From Takakia lepidozioides (lineage: Eukaryota > Streptophyta > Takakiopsida > Takakiales > Takakiaceae): a DNA stretch of 64,000 nt. The notes below the pieces were generated by a model. The model was given only the letters and a program-made list of their open reading frames with translations. It searched no databases and was not told the DNA's origin. Shown here in pieces: positions 10,508 through 21,189 of this stretch. Numbering within the stretch: position 1 is the stretch's first letter; every line of letters begins with the position of its first letter. Position numbers and translations under genes: made by a program. The stretch lies in the NCBI GenBank assembly GCA_030704615.1, contig CM060732.1:26412001-26476000 (forward strand), written 5' to 3'.

Positions 10508-11240
10508 TGAGCATTTTTATGATTTCACATATGACTATTTTTTCAGTCTTATATGCGTTCATGACTACATCACTCTGTAGTGAAAAAAACCCTGTTATAG
10601 CGACTAGTCTTTAGGACTGCATTTTGCAAGTCACATCCGTGACTGCTTGCGCGGCACCTGGAGTCCTGCTGCAGAGAGGGTTGCAGTCACAACTATATGA
10701 CTAATATATGACTACATTGTCTATTGAGCGCTGCCTACATGGAGAGGCTTCAGCGGGACACGTGCGCCACTACGCAAGCGACACGTCATGCATTCGTCAG
10801 GGGATCATATGACTATATGTCTGCAAAGTGATGCCTACATGGAGAGGCGACGGATGGACACGTGCGCCACTGAGAATTTGACATGTCACGACTTCTTGCC
10901 ATGATCATATGACTACATGTCTGCACAGTGATGCCTACATGGAGAGGCGCTAGCAGGACACGTGTGTTATAGCAGATTTCACACGTGGTGACTACATGAC
11001 TCGCTCATATGACTACAGAGATGTCTACATGGAGAATTGTTAGCGGGACACCTGTTGCACTTGAGATGTGACATGTGGCACACAGACAAAATATATGACT
11101 AGCATATATGACTACGGATCTTTACACGTGGTGAAAATATGGATAAAGAATGTCGTGTCACATACTGCCACGTGTTCTGGTTTGAGCAAGAGTGATGCCA
11201 CGTGTCATCAAGATTGTTTTCCGAAATAGTTTATATTTTT
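10496..11240 (-). mobile_element. CACTA-like end with a 100-bp tandem array
   Basis: It begins CATTACAACATATGAGCAT, close to CACTACAAGATATGAGCGT at the (inverted) 26562 end. Inside are about five tandem units of 100 bp: the phase marker atatgactac recurs at 10706, 10807, 10907, 11007 and 11106. Units carry catatgacta, gcctacatggagaggc and CACGTG (10759, 10859, 10959, plus four more to 11200). Only one end is present. The other side merges into LINE-tail DNA. Confidence 0.5.
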
Positions 11241-11249
11241 AATGTTCAT

Positions 11250-11810
11250 ATTTTATTTTTTAGTTTTCATTTAATATTTAAAAGAACAGGGAGATTGCAG
11301 CCTTGGAATTTTTTTTAATGGTATTATTTTTAATATTATTATTTAAAATGAAAGTGAATTAAATGACTTAAAATCTTCATTACATGGTGAAATTCCAACA
11401 TGAAAACATAATGGATCCCTCCTGCATACTATCAACCACAAGGAGAATGAAAATAGTCAACTACAGGGCAATACAAGCCCTATAAATCACATTACAAAAA
11501 TCCAAATGAGACCAATGTCCCAATGGACACCTCAAAAGCCACAAGGTCAAAAAATCCATGCCTCAAAAGGCCCTGCCAAAAACAAGCAAGCCCACACATG
11601 GGTTGAATTGTTGTAGCTAGTATGTTCTACTGCTATTAGAATCAAGAACTCTGTTAAACAGTGCAATACTGACTATCCCTTCTGCAGCTCCATAAGTTTC
11701 AGTAACTTTAGACTCCAAAGTGTTGTCTGGCCAACCACCTGCCCCAACTCGGTCTGTTTCCTAACACCATTCACATATGGTAGAGGGGTGTTACTGACAC
11801 ATGCCTCTTT
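11250..11810 (-). mobile_element. LINE-like 3' end, antisense
   Basis: Reading the minus strand, the left edge ends ...ggctgcaatctccctgttct then an AT-rich tail. It matches the tail modules ccaggg...cccctgttctt at 28300-28350 and 28500-28560. The remainder to 11810 has no recognised protein. It lies exactly where the Gypsy reverse transcriptase should be. Confidence 0.4.
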
Positions 11811-11816
11811 GATCGT

Positions 11817-12869
11817 TTGCATCTTGTGGCAGATCATTTGTCACGTCTATCAACAGGAGAGCCCGCCATAGGAGTAGACGACCAATTACCTGATACGAGT
11901 TTATTTGCAGTGGAGGTGCAGGGAAGTGCAGATGACTGGTTAGATTGGCAGTGGCCAATCAGATACTACCTTACTCATGGTGAGTGCCCACCTAGTTATG
12001 GAAATGAGCCGAGGAAGAGAATCGATATCAAGGCTTTACCTTATACTATGGTAGGGGGCAGAATGTATAAGCTAGGACCTGATGGAGTACTTAAACGATG
12101 CTTGTACCACCATGAAGTAAATAAAGTTTTGGAGGAAGTTCATAAAGGAGTGGCTGGAGGTCATTTTGGAGAAGAGACTACCAGTAGAAAGATACTACTT
12201 GCAGGTTACTGCTGACCTACTTTGTTCAAGGATATACACAAGTATTGTAAGAGTTGTGATGAGTGTCAGAGGCTAGGACCATTGCAGAGATTTGGGAAGA
12301 TGGCTTTGCATCCTATGATGCCTACTGAACCATTTCAGAAATGGGGACTAGACTTTGTTGGACCAATTAACCCATCAGCCAAAAATACACAGAACAAGTA
12401 TATAATCACAGCCACTGATTATACTACAAAATGGGTGGAAGCTAAAGCTCTGAGGGACAACACAGCTAAGTCCACAGCAAGGTTCCTGTATGAGAACATA
12501 TTTACACGATTTGGCTGTCCCCTGGAATTTATCAGTGACCAGGGAAGTCACTTCATTAATGAGACCGTTGAACTATTGACTAAAGAGTTCATGATTGTGC
12601 ATAAGAAGAGTACAACGTATTACCCACAGGGTAATGGGCAGGCAGAGGCTACCAACAAAATACTATGTACTATCTTGGCTAAGATAGTCAATGCAAACAG
12701 AACAGATTGGGATACAAAGTTGCTGACAGTTTTGTGGTCATACAAGACTTCATATAAAGTCACCACTAAGTATACACCATTCCAATTAGTTTATGGTATG
12801 GAAGCTTTACTTCCAGTGGAATTCTTGTTACCTACCATGAGAACTGAATGGGAAAGAGAATGGAATTAG
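11817..12869 (+). pseudogene. Gypsy RNase H end and integrase
   Basis: It starts with the RNase H exit motif ADHLSRL and continues to the H2C2 zinc site (GGHFGEETTS ... CKSCDECQR, about 12155-12270). The catalytic core follows, with Asp in GLDFVGP (about 12350), Asp in ISDQGSHF (about 12530) and Glu in [10 protein letters not shown] (about 12635), and then the TPFQLVYG motif. A TGA at 12213-12215 replaces the usual Trp between GYC and PTLF. The frame breaks at about 12867, where the C-terminal domain continues in another frame. Integrase would insert element cDNA into the genome. Confidence 0.9.
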
Positions 12870-13333
12870 AAGATTCAATTAAGGTCAGGAAACATGAATT
12901 ATACCATGTGGAAGAAGTACGTGCTGATGCAGCTGATAACATGACCAGAATTCAGATGAAGAAGAAGGATCAATTTGATGAAGGTAAATTAAAGACTTTT
13001 AAGACGGGAGATTTGGTACTGTGGTTGCAGAAGAAGGGGAAGATTAAAGCTTCTAAGCTTAAATCACCATGGAAAGGACCTTATGTCATACAGAAGATGT
13101 ATGATAATAACACCACCATGTTACAAACCATTAACAAAGAAATGCTGGGAAGAGTTAATGCCAATAAGTTGAAGGGGTACAGTGGTATCCATGACAAACC
13201 ATTGCAGCACGATTTGCATGTTGAAATGCAAAAACAGTCACGGGCTGTGCTAGTGATACCAACGGAGTATGGAGCACTTGTCGCTAAGCCGAGCGTGTAT
13301 GACCAGGGCGGGAAGTACAAGTGTTTGCATAGA
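12848..13333 (+). pseudogene. Integrase C-terminal domain
   Basis: It contains the conserved GDLVLWLQK, KLKSPWKGPYVI and NANKLKGY motifs of the Gypsy integrase C-terminal (GPY-type) domain. It is in a different frame from the catalytic core (one-base shift near 12865). The frame stays open into the 30-bp tandem array to the stop at 13499-13501. No chromodomain follows, unlike the element at 4516-6612. Confidence 0.75.
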
Positions 13334-13530
13334 TATCACAGCCCACCACAATGCCACACAGCCTATCACAGCCCATCACTGTGCCACACAGCCTATTACA
13401 GCCCAACACAGCGTGACACAACCTATCACAGCCCATCACAACGTGACACAACTTATCACAGCCCATCACAGTGTCACACAGCCTATCACAGTTCACCATA
13501 GTTAGACACAACATGTCACAGCCCAACACA
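13334..13530 (+). repeat. 30-bp minisatellite coding for a decapeptide repeat
   Basis: Six units of exactly 30 bp start at 13334, 13364, 13394, 13424, 13454 and 13484 (tatcacagcccaycac...). Because 30 is a multiple of three, the integrase C-terminal frame runs through as repeats like YHSPSQCHTA. Similar cacagcccgacacag strings occur in both LTRs (7975-8035, 18106-18205). Confidence 0.85.
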
Positions 13531-13534
13531 GCCC

Positions 13535-14584
13535 ATGCGGGTTACACAGTCAATTGGGTCAGTGACAAGTGGACGCGGGTTAATGTCAGAAAAGTGGCCG
13601 TCAAGTGAAGAAGAAGTTTGGAAGTCAAACTCGGAGAATATGCCACGCGGAGAGGGGAAGTCGGGGGCACGTCTAAAAATGGACACGTGGCCACTAAGGC
13701 GAAGCACACCGCACTGCATAAATTGCAAGAGTGGGTCTCATCATGCAAGAGGACAAATCGGGCCGTCAAAGTACCTACCCGGTACATCAACAGCTATTTG
13801 TGGGCTCATTAATGCATTCAGAGCAAGGGTAACGAAACCCTTTCCGAGTACAGAAAAGAGGGACCTATGCCACATGTGCTATCCTACTGGACATTCCACG
13901 TGGGAATGTCCATGGACGGGGGTGGAATTAAGAAGTTACCTAAGCAGGCAACAGCCAATCAGGAGTGAGAATTACATGCAGGTGGTTCCCTCCAAGAAAC
14001 AATCATACAACCGTGCCTTCATTAGCACACAGTCAATCTGTCTCTACATCATAAGGAATGACAAGCTCATTGCCACTACTCCACAAGAAATAGGAAGTGT
14101 TATGAGCGGAAGAGTCGGGGTGGCTCCGAATAGCCAGTGTCTTGACGGGAGGGGCAATCAAAACACTAGCTTTGTAGCTATGGCGGATGTAACGGATTAC
14201 ACACTCGCTTTACTTCTCACGCAGTGGTGCAAGGACGGACGAATTGAGAGTACATTTTCTCTCACTCGATACTTGCAAGCCCCACAGGCTTATACGCACT
14301 TACCTGTTCCATTCTGTGCCAACCATACCTATATGCTCTGTGCCCTGCAAGCTTTCCTTCAGCTGTTTCAAACAAGGCCTTTTTGTTTGTCTAGAATGAA
14401 GAGAGTGAGGGGAATGGAGGATATCAGGGTGAAGAGCACCACGATTCTGCAGAAGCAAACAATTGCTACACCGCAGGCAGTGCAGCTGCTGAGAGAGTTG
14501 CGATTGGAGGGGCTGCTACGCAAGGACTGGTCCTTGCATCATCGGCAGTATATGATTCAATTTCTTCAGAACTTTGAGCCTTAG
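13535..14584 (+). pseudogene. Cargo ORF, N-terminal part with CCHC knuckle
   Basis: An open stretch of 349 codons following the minisatellite. One perfect zinc knuckle, CHMCYPTGHSTWEC, is at 13868-13909, and an incomplete one (CINC ... H) lies upstream. The last about 150 codons (from about 14165) lead in frame, through a TAG at 14582-14584, into a region resembling the plant retroelement domain PF20167 (QFLQNF ... VRGVDIEITPQYLQQLFDLP). The first half may be spacer that happens to be open, since no family is recognised there. The start codon used is not known. Confidence 0.5.
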
Positions 14585-15096
14585 ACGGGAGTTACCCAGG
14601 TGAGGGGAGTAGATATAGAAATTACTCCCCAGTACTTGCAGCAATTGTTTGATTTGCCATCAGGACATGTGGATGTGGATGAGCACAGGGCAAGATTGCA
14701 GATAGGGAATTTGTTCCAAGAAGGGAGTTTCTTTAAGACTCAAGGTTACGCTTGTACCAAAGCCGAGTACCCAGGGCTCAGAGAAGTTGGCCAAATATTG
14801 AACCATCTGTTTGCCATGAACAGAACCAATAATATTTGAGCAGGTCATTCACAGAGGAGATCATGAAAGCTTTGAGGGGAGAGGATGTAGCTTGGGCGGA
14901 ATTAATGTACAATGGTCTGGTGGACAAGATGAAGAGGTTACATGGCACTACTACTAAGTCTCCGATCATTGTGTCTGGTCCAGTCATTGCCCAAATCATT
15001 CTTGACTCTTGCATACTTGATACTCGGGAACGTAAGGAGATGGGAGTGTTTGAGGCAGTAACCACTGCAATTGAAGAGCAGGGCTCTTTCACATAG
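14585..15096 (+). pseudogene. Cargo ORF, putative plant transposon protein-like domain
   Basis: The pattern VRGVDIEITPQYLQQLFDLP, then a helix-rich stretch ending HLFAMNRTNN, then SFTEEIMKALRGEDVAWAELMYNGL and PIIVSGPVIAQIIL, follows the order of conserved blocks in the plant-retroelement domain PF20167. That identification is from remembered family patterns. There is a one-base shift near 14835 and another near 15090. The biochemical role of this domain family is not known. Here it sits between pol and the 3' LTR in the same orientation as pol. Confidence 0.5.
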
Positions 15097-16945
15097 TGAG
15101 GGTGGACTGGAAGGGCAACACCAATCTAAGAGACAGAAGCGGGGTATGACTGTAGTGGCGGATCCACTGGCTTCACGGAGACCGCAAGATGATGTTTCCC
15201 AAGCTCTTGTGCAGGAAGGGGCACAGCAGCACAGAGGGCTGTTATTATTGGAAGCACGGCCTTCGGAGAGGGAAGAAGAAGTCACTTCGGTACCACAACC
15301 ATCACAGCCAGTTGACTCAGTTGTCTCAGAGGTTCCACAGTTAGAACATATTGTGACACCATCCCCAATTGCTCTGGATGGAGAAAGGTTGGACATTCCC
15401 ACTACAGAGCAAGTCGTGGCCGAAATTGAGAAGGGTGACATTCTCTATGAAAACTCTGTCTTGGTAAGGGAATTAATGGTTCTAGAGGTGCAGAGTTTGT
15501 CAAGGGAAAACCCTGCTGTGCATGTAATACCCACACCTGTGACGGAGGTACCAGGGGTAGAATATAAGAACACTGCAGCACCTATGGAGGATGAGGTGGT
15601 TCAGGAGGAGGATCTGGTGGGGCAATGGCCTGAATAATTGGTGATGCATCACACTATAGAGGATCAGGGAGAACAGCAGCAAGTTCACCATGATGACCCC
15701 CAGCAGGCCATGCTTATGAGTTCCATAAGCAGGACACTTAATTTATTGGGCACTTATGTGAAATCCCATGTCTCATCTACCCAATTGGCAGCTTTGAGGG
15801 AGGAACTCATGAAGGAGTTTGAGGCTCAAATTGCCACTGAGTGTGCTAACAAGGTAGATGAGGAGGTCAATCTCAAGTTACAGCAAGAGTTGGAGGACAC
15901 AAAGGCTGCCTTGCAGTTGGCCAAGGGACATTTGATTGAAGCAGGTCTCGAGCAGGACCAGTTGCATGAAGCACATAAGTAACAGTTATACCAATTGCAG
16001 GTGAAGCATGAGGGCAAGTTGCAAGAGGTGAACGTACTACATACAGAGTTGGAGGCAGTACATCAGAAGATGACCATACAATGTGCTACACTCACAACTA
16101 CTCTAGAACAAACTGCATTAGAAGTTAACAGACAAGGGGAGAAATGTATGAGGGCAGAAACTCAGATAATAGAGCAAGCGAAACTCATTGTTGATATGAA
16201 GGATACAATCTGTCGCAATGAGAATACTTTCAAACAATACAGACAGGTTGAGGCTGACCAGGAGAGGTACATCCTGGAGTTGTAACAAACAGTCATGGTC
16301 AATAGAAATGAACTCTCTGTGGCTAACAAGGCTTGGAAGGAAGCCAATAATCTGGCTGCTGCCTATGCGGGCCTGGTTGAACCTCATGCAAAGCGCATGG
16401 AGGCTTTACAGCAGCAGTTAGATGTGTACAGACTTACAGAGGAGCAGACTCTCAGGGGTGCCACACAGGACTTGGTGGATAACCACCTTATGCAGGTCTG
16501 GTTAGCACAAAGGCCGGTAGAAGGCAAAGCACCACGGAAGCTCACCCACGGCGAGATGAATGAGCTCAGATTGCAGGTGCAGAACATTGCCACAACTACT
16601 ATAGACAATGTCTATAGTAGGATAGCGGAGCTTCAGGAGGATGTAGACGGCCTGCAGACTCAGGTGGAGGACCTGACTTCAAATATTGACAAGAGAGTCT
16701 TTGTACCTGAGGAGCAGCTGATGGCTACTTATTTACAAGCCAGAACTCTAATTTTTCAGTCTTCTTCGCAAGGGGTGCAGGAGATGCCAGTGGTGGAAGG
16801 GCCAGTGTTACCAATACCACAACAAGTGACTGTGCCGGTAGCTGACCCTATTGTTACTACAGCCAAACCACAGCCTGAGGTATGGGGAGATGCTGCTTTA
16901 ACCCACCTAAGACTCCTACTGCACGGGAGTACAGTTGGGCTATGA
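15071..16945 (+). pseudogene. Cargo ORF, linker and long coiled coil
   Basis: One frame runs from 15071 to about 16890, broken only by TAA at 15635-15637, 15980-15982 and 16283-16285. Where copy 1 overlaps it, the latter two are CAA there. It has a basic KRQKRG motif, then a Pro/Glu/Val-rich linker (about 15240-15640). About 330 residues of Glu/Gln/Lys/Leu-rich heptad-like sequence follow (about 15700-16690), typical of a long coiled coil. A one-base loss in the T run near 16898, relative to 2310, breaks the frame. The function is unknown; coiled coils suggest self-association. Confidence 0.65.
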
Positions 16946-17834
16946 TTATGCCCTTCAACCAAATTCCCATTCTGCTGGATTTGGCTTGGAAGGAATTTAG
17001 TCCTCCGCAGTCGTTGGCGCATTACTACCAAATCATGCGCATTTGGTTGCCGGTGGCAACTCGGACTAAGGTTCTTCTGAACAATCGACCCATTGAGGAT
17101 CATCACTTTGCAAGGTACTGGTCTGAGGCACGTACCATGCTGAAGGAATTAATTGCCTTCCAGGTTGTACATGGGTACATCTATACCAAGACCAAGGAGG
17201 TATCTAGTATTGTCATGGGCTGTGGATTATACTATGCTGCTTGTTTTCTGGCACGTTATCACATTGAGCAGCAGAAGATGCAATCACGATTTTTGAGTTA
17301 TTCCAGTGGGGATCATTGGGTCTTACCTTCAGTGCCACCTCATATGTACCTATATGATGCAAAAGTTATGATGCAAAAGGATTCCCAACTTTGTTCATGG
17401 TTTAATCGGCTTGGAACAATTTGACAACACAAAAATTCGGCCCTGAGGATATTTTCTTTAAGGGACATGAAGCCTGGAAATACTTACACTGTTCCAAAGT
17501 CATTGGCACACCTCTCACCTATACGGATAAGGAGTTCAAGTCGTTCACTAATTTTGCTTGCAAGCGCTTACAGCAAGTTGTACAGTTTAAACTTCCAGAC
17601 ATGGTGGGACCACATTGTATGCCACACAGGATTCCACTTAAAGTTCGGCCTTTAAAACACCTACGGGGGGACGAGGATTCTGATACTACTGTTTCTTCAT
17701 ATGATTCTTTTGACATGGCAGAGGACTATGCACTTCAGATGGTAGAGAAGAAACTATGGGGATCTCCTATGCCTAAGAGATTACCTCGTTATCAGCCAAA
17801 GGAGGGTCAGACATTTCCAGGTAGTGCTCAATAA
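16882..17834 (+). pseudogene. Cargo ORF, C-terminal domain of unknown function
   Basis: Two frames (16882-17424 and 17421-17834, one shift between) give a well-structured sequence with no family that I recognise. It contains REYSWAMIMPFNQIPILLD, WKEFSPPQSLAHYYQIMRIW and an MGCGLYYAACFLARYHIEQQ helix, and it ends in a basic, Ser-poor tail before TAA at 17832-17834. It stops about 150 bp before the 3' LTR. The first part is shared with 2300-2590. A hydrophobic stretch near 17220-17260 is too short and Cys-rich to call a membrane span with confidence. Confidence 0.55.
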
Positions 17835-17981
17835 TCTCCATGAGCCAGTGACAGGACTCGGGCTCGCACACGGAGTCCTTCACGAGACTCTCACCGTCAG
17901 AAGGGTGCTCGCTCACAAAGGTTTGCTAATCCCAAACAATAAACCGTGAGGACACGACTTTTTGAGGGGGGGGAGGGGTAA

Positions 17982-18832
17982 TGTTAGAGGGTGCTTGGGA
18001 CTTAGACGCTTTTATGGGTTCTAAGGGGTACCCTTAATTTTTGCGCAGACTAAGACCAACAGGAGTATTAGGAGTGGCAGGAGTAGGCTTTAAGGGGGTT
18101 ACACAGCCCGACACAGCTTTGCACAGCTAGTCACAGCCTGACACAACTTCACACAGCTCGACACAGCTTTGCACAGCCAGTCACAGCCCGACACAGCTTG
18201 ACACAGTTTATGAGGAACAATTATCATTGACAGGGAAGGACTGTGAGAGAACGACATCTGTAGAAGGAACGTGTTACTTCAGGGGTGACGGTTAGTTAGT
18301 TAGGTGGTTAGAACAGCTTGCGGGTAGATTAGGAGAGCGGCAACGGGAAGGGGATCACTTCTGGAGGAGGGCGACTTGTGGAAGGGAGGAAGAAACGTAA
18401 CGGAGAGCGGGAAATAGTGAAGAAGAGATGATGACTTGAATGAGGCTTAGTTCATGCAAGCTGTAGAATTATACAGTAGGATAGAATAGAGACACCATGG
18501 CATAGGCATGATACATGATTAATCTTAATCCGATACTGAATCGATACAAACATACTGTGTAGAGAGACACGAGAGAAGTTGTGGAATGAATGCATGATTA
18601 ACTGGAACTTAGTAGATACTGAAGCAATCTGATGCTTCAGTATACACGGTAAGGTAAATTGATAACATGAAGGCAGGAAGGAATACAAATAGGAAGCACA
18701 ACCATGATTCACTAGCTGCAGGTCATGAGTGATTGTTCTGAGTGGGCTGAGTGCTTAGAGATATCCAACTCTTCTATCTTGGAGTTTCCACCTCGGATAG
18801 CGAAGGGATGGGTGAGTAAAAGCCGCTCGACA
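17982..18832 (+). repeat. 3' LTR of the large Gypsy element
   Basis: It begins TGTTAGAGGGTGC directly after the purine tract tgaggggggggaggggtaa and ends ...gccgctcgaCA, giving canonical TG...CA ends and 851 bp. Similarity to 7965-8652 covers all but the first about 120 bp. It carries the same hairpin at 18615-18643 with the last base pair lost. Flanking DNA at 18833 belongs to a transposase gene, so the element inserted beside or within it. Confidence 0.85.
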
Positions 18833-18838
18833 GTGGGG

Positions 18839-21185
18839 ACTAAACTTGACGGTGCAGCATTGGACCTGGTCATGGATCATTTCTCCACTTTGAGTTCACC
18901 TAACATTCGGCATCAGATCAATGCATTAAGAATGGGCTCTGGTATCAGAGGCTACATAGACAACATTTTGGAGTTGAAACGAGTGAGCAAGTACGATTAT
19001 ATCCAGGACAATATATTCCCAGGTCAATGTGCCATCAAAGTTTTTCTTTTCAAAATGTCGACTGTTGGGGAGGGCAGTGGGGTTAGCCTCGTGAAGCGGA
19101 TGCAGAAGACTGGGGACTTACAGAACTCTTTTCTTATGTTTGATCATGTGAAACGAGTGAAGGATTGGACGACAATGGCTTGTCATGTCTACGATCCAGT
19201 GTACCAACGAGTTATGACAATTGCAGTTTGTGACATGCAATCCGAGGATACGGAATCCCAGAAGCTCATGTGGAATTCCCTGATACATGTCATGGGCTGC
19301 CATGAAGTGCCATCTCCAAATTTCGCAGGTTTCATGGCGGATAGTGCTCAAGCAAATTTCAATGCTGTTCGTATTGTCTTCGGATCGGGCGACCCAAAAG
19401 TGCCAATGCGAGGAAGAGAGCGTAAATGTCTATTCCTTTGGACACAATCTCTGGAAAAACATACAAAGTCGGACATCAAACCAGAGTTCAGACTTAGCAC
19501 CGTAAATTGTGCAAAGAGTACAAAGATGCTAGAACAATGAATGAGGCGGACTCTTTGTTCCAGACAATTCGTGCCTGGTGATTCTCTTCTGGAGCTGCAT
19601 CACTTGAGAGTATGAGAGCATTGGAAGATTGGCTGGCATTTTGGCACTTCCGGTATAGACAGTGGGGAGCAACCATGGCAGTGGTACGAGGCTTATATTT
19701 CTTGCTTTATTCATACATTTACTTTCCATTTTATTGTCTCCTCGCTTTCTTTATGTTGTTTCCTGTTCACTGTTTTGAAGTGTGGTTCTCCACTTTGCAG
19801 AACATGTCCATTGAGGAAATGACGGACATGCCATCTTGCAATTTGGCAGAAATTGTGCACAACGCATGGTTGCAACAGTCTGGGAAACGAGGTCGGGATT
19901 TGTATGTGGCAACAACAGATGATTTGATACGTGCCTTGCAACAACAAACCCGATACCGTGATTTCTTGCGAGGTGGGGTTGGTGGCAAGGGTCCGGACAA
20001 ATGGGAGTTGATGTTGCGTGCTGCAAATAGATCTGGGGATCCAATCAAGATAGCACGGGCGGTGAGCATGTATGCCCAGGGAACGCCACTTGTTTCTAGA
20101 GTTCCACATCTTGAAGGGGATGAGAGATTCGGCTCCTGTAAGAGGAAATTGAACACTCCACCTGGTTCGGATTCCGATTCGTACAGGGCAGACCGTGATA
20201 ATTTCTCGAAGCCTCGTGTTCCCCTGCATGACAGCTCCATGTCCGGAATCTCCATTCTGGAGGAACCTCCAACACGATGGCAAGCTCCAGCATCAAACAG
20301 TGCCACTGAAATGGTGCAGGAGAGAAACAACCCCCTTGATGTGCTTGGTCCGCATGCCCCGACCACGTTTGGCACATAGAACGCACAAGTGCAGGGTCTC
20401 GTGTGAAATGTACATCGATCAGGGCAACTAATTTCGAGAAGTGCACTTCATCTATATCCAGAGGTGGTGCCCGAACTCCTGCTCCAACTTTCACGGGTTT
20501 GATGCGTCCATACGGTCAACCAGAAGCCAAGAACCACAAGTTCTATTTCTACGCAGATGATTGTGCCAGATGTGTGCATGGAACTATGCGTCCTTTCGTA
20601 GTGATGAAGCCATCTCCTCCAACCGTTTGGCCCGTGAAGGTGTGAACACATCTCAGATTTCAGGAGATTGAAATGCTGGAGGAGGCAAGCTTTTCCCTTG
20701 CGAGACAACCCCAACTCCATGCATGTGCTACTACTTTTGCATCCTCCCGGGTCCCCCCGGCAAATCCTGACTTGTGGCCAACCAAACGAGATGGAAAGCT
20801 CGTTCGGCGTTTCCCTCCAACCGCTGAACACTTTGGCAAAGTGGAGTCCGCAAGAATGCTCCAAGCTCGTGTTGGAAGCACCACGGAAGTGCCCGATCCA
20901 GGATATGGTCGGGTATTCACAATCATCACTTCCACATCTGCTGTTCATGACAGGACCTACGACATCACGGTTTCCAATTTCCCCAATTGCACATGTCTTG
21001 ATTTTGTGAATATGCTATCAACCAGTTTGGGCAAGAGAGGTAAATTCATACCCTGCAAACATTTGTATTTCATATTTTTGAAGAGGATGGTTTGCGATCC
21101 CAAACGTGACAACTTCATTCACCAGGCCACTATGAGTTTCAACGAGGTCGATACTCTATTGCAGCGGGATACAACACATGGGTAG
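18839..21185 (+). pseudogene. SWIM/MULE-type transposase-related gene, broken
   Basis: The first part (to about 19540) has an RNase H-like transposase look: DWTTMACHVYDP, then VMTIAVCDMQ and GFMADSAQANFNAVRIV with a candidate catalytic Asp. The middle part (19540-20375) includes LEDWLAFWHFRYRQWG. A likely intron with T-rich acceptor ends at 19800 (ttgcag). The last part (20403-21185) ends in a SWIM zinc finger, CTC ... CKH (about 20988-21062). There is a frameshift near 19500, a TGA at 19579-19581 where Trp is expected, a shift near 20380 and a TGA at 20643-20645. The combination matches Mutator-like transposases or genes derived from them, which bind terminal repeats and move DNA. No terminal inverted repeats were identified. 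Confidence 0.6.
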
Positions 21186-21189
21186 CATC

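Larger units (their letters stand above)
7965..18832 (+). mobile_element. Large decayed Ty3/Gypsy LTR retrotransposon with extra ORF downstream of integrase
   Basis: Two related LTRs (7965-8652 and 17982-18832) flank gag, a protease remnant, integrase and about 4.3 kb of extra coding sequence. A polypurine run (17961-17978) precedes the 3' LTR. Reverse transcriptase and most of RNase H are absent. Their place (about 10510-11810) is taken by CACTA-like and LINE-tail DNA. The unusual protease motif DGGSG and the position of the extra ORF recall the non-chromoviral (TAT/Athila-like) plant Gypsy groups, in which additional ORFs are common. Lineage assignment needs an RT domain, which is missing here. 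Confidence 0.85.

Noticed and set aside
10706-11205. Satellite DNA or centromeric array
   Set aside because: Only about five 100-bp units, confined to a CACTA-like end. No evidence of long arrays.
13334-13530. CRISPR-like array
   Set aside because: Units are contiguous with no unique spacers, the period is a multiple of three inside a coding frame, and the genome is a plant's.
13535-13860. A confident N-terminal domain of the cargo protein
   Set aside because: Two other frames are also open here and no motif is recognisable before the knuckle; it may be spacer.
13535-17834. A true viral env gene
   Set aside because: No signal peptide, convincing fusion peptide or membrane anchor is visible. 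The long coiled coil and PF20167-like block point to a retroelement accessory protein.
1335-20650. Stop codons corrected by reverse RNA editing
   Set aside because: U-to-C editing in seed-free plants is organellar. TGA from TGG would not be fixed by it, and the elements also carry frameshifts.
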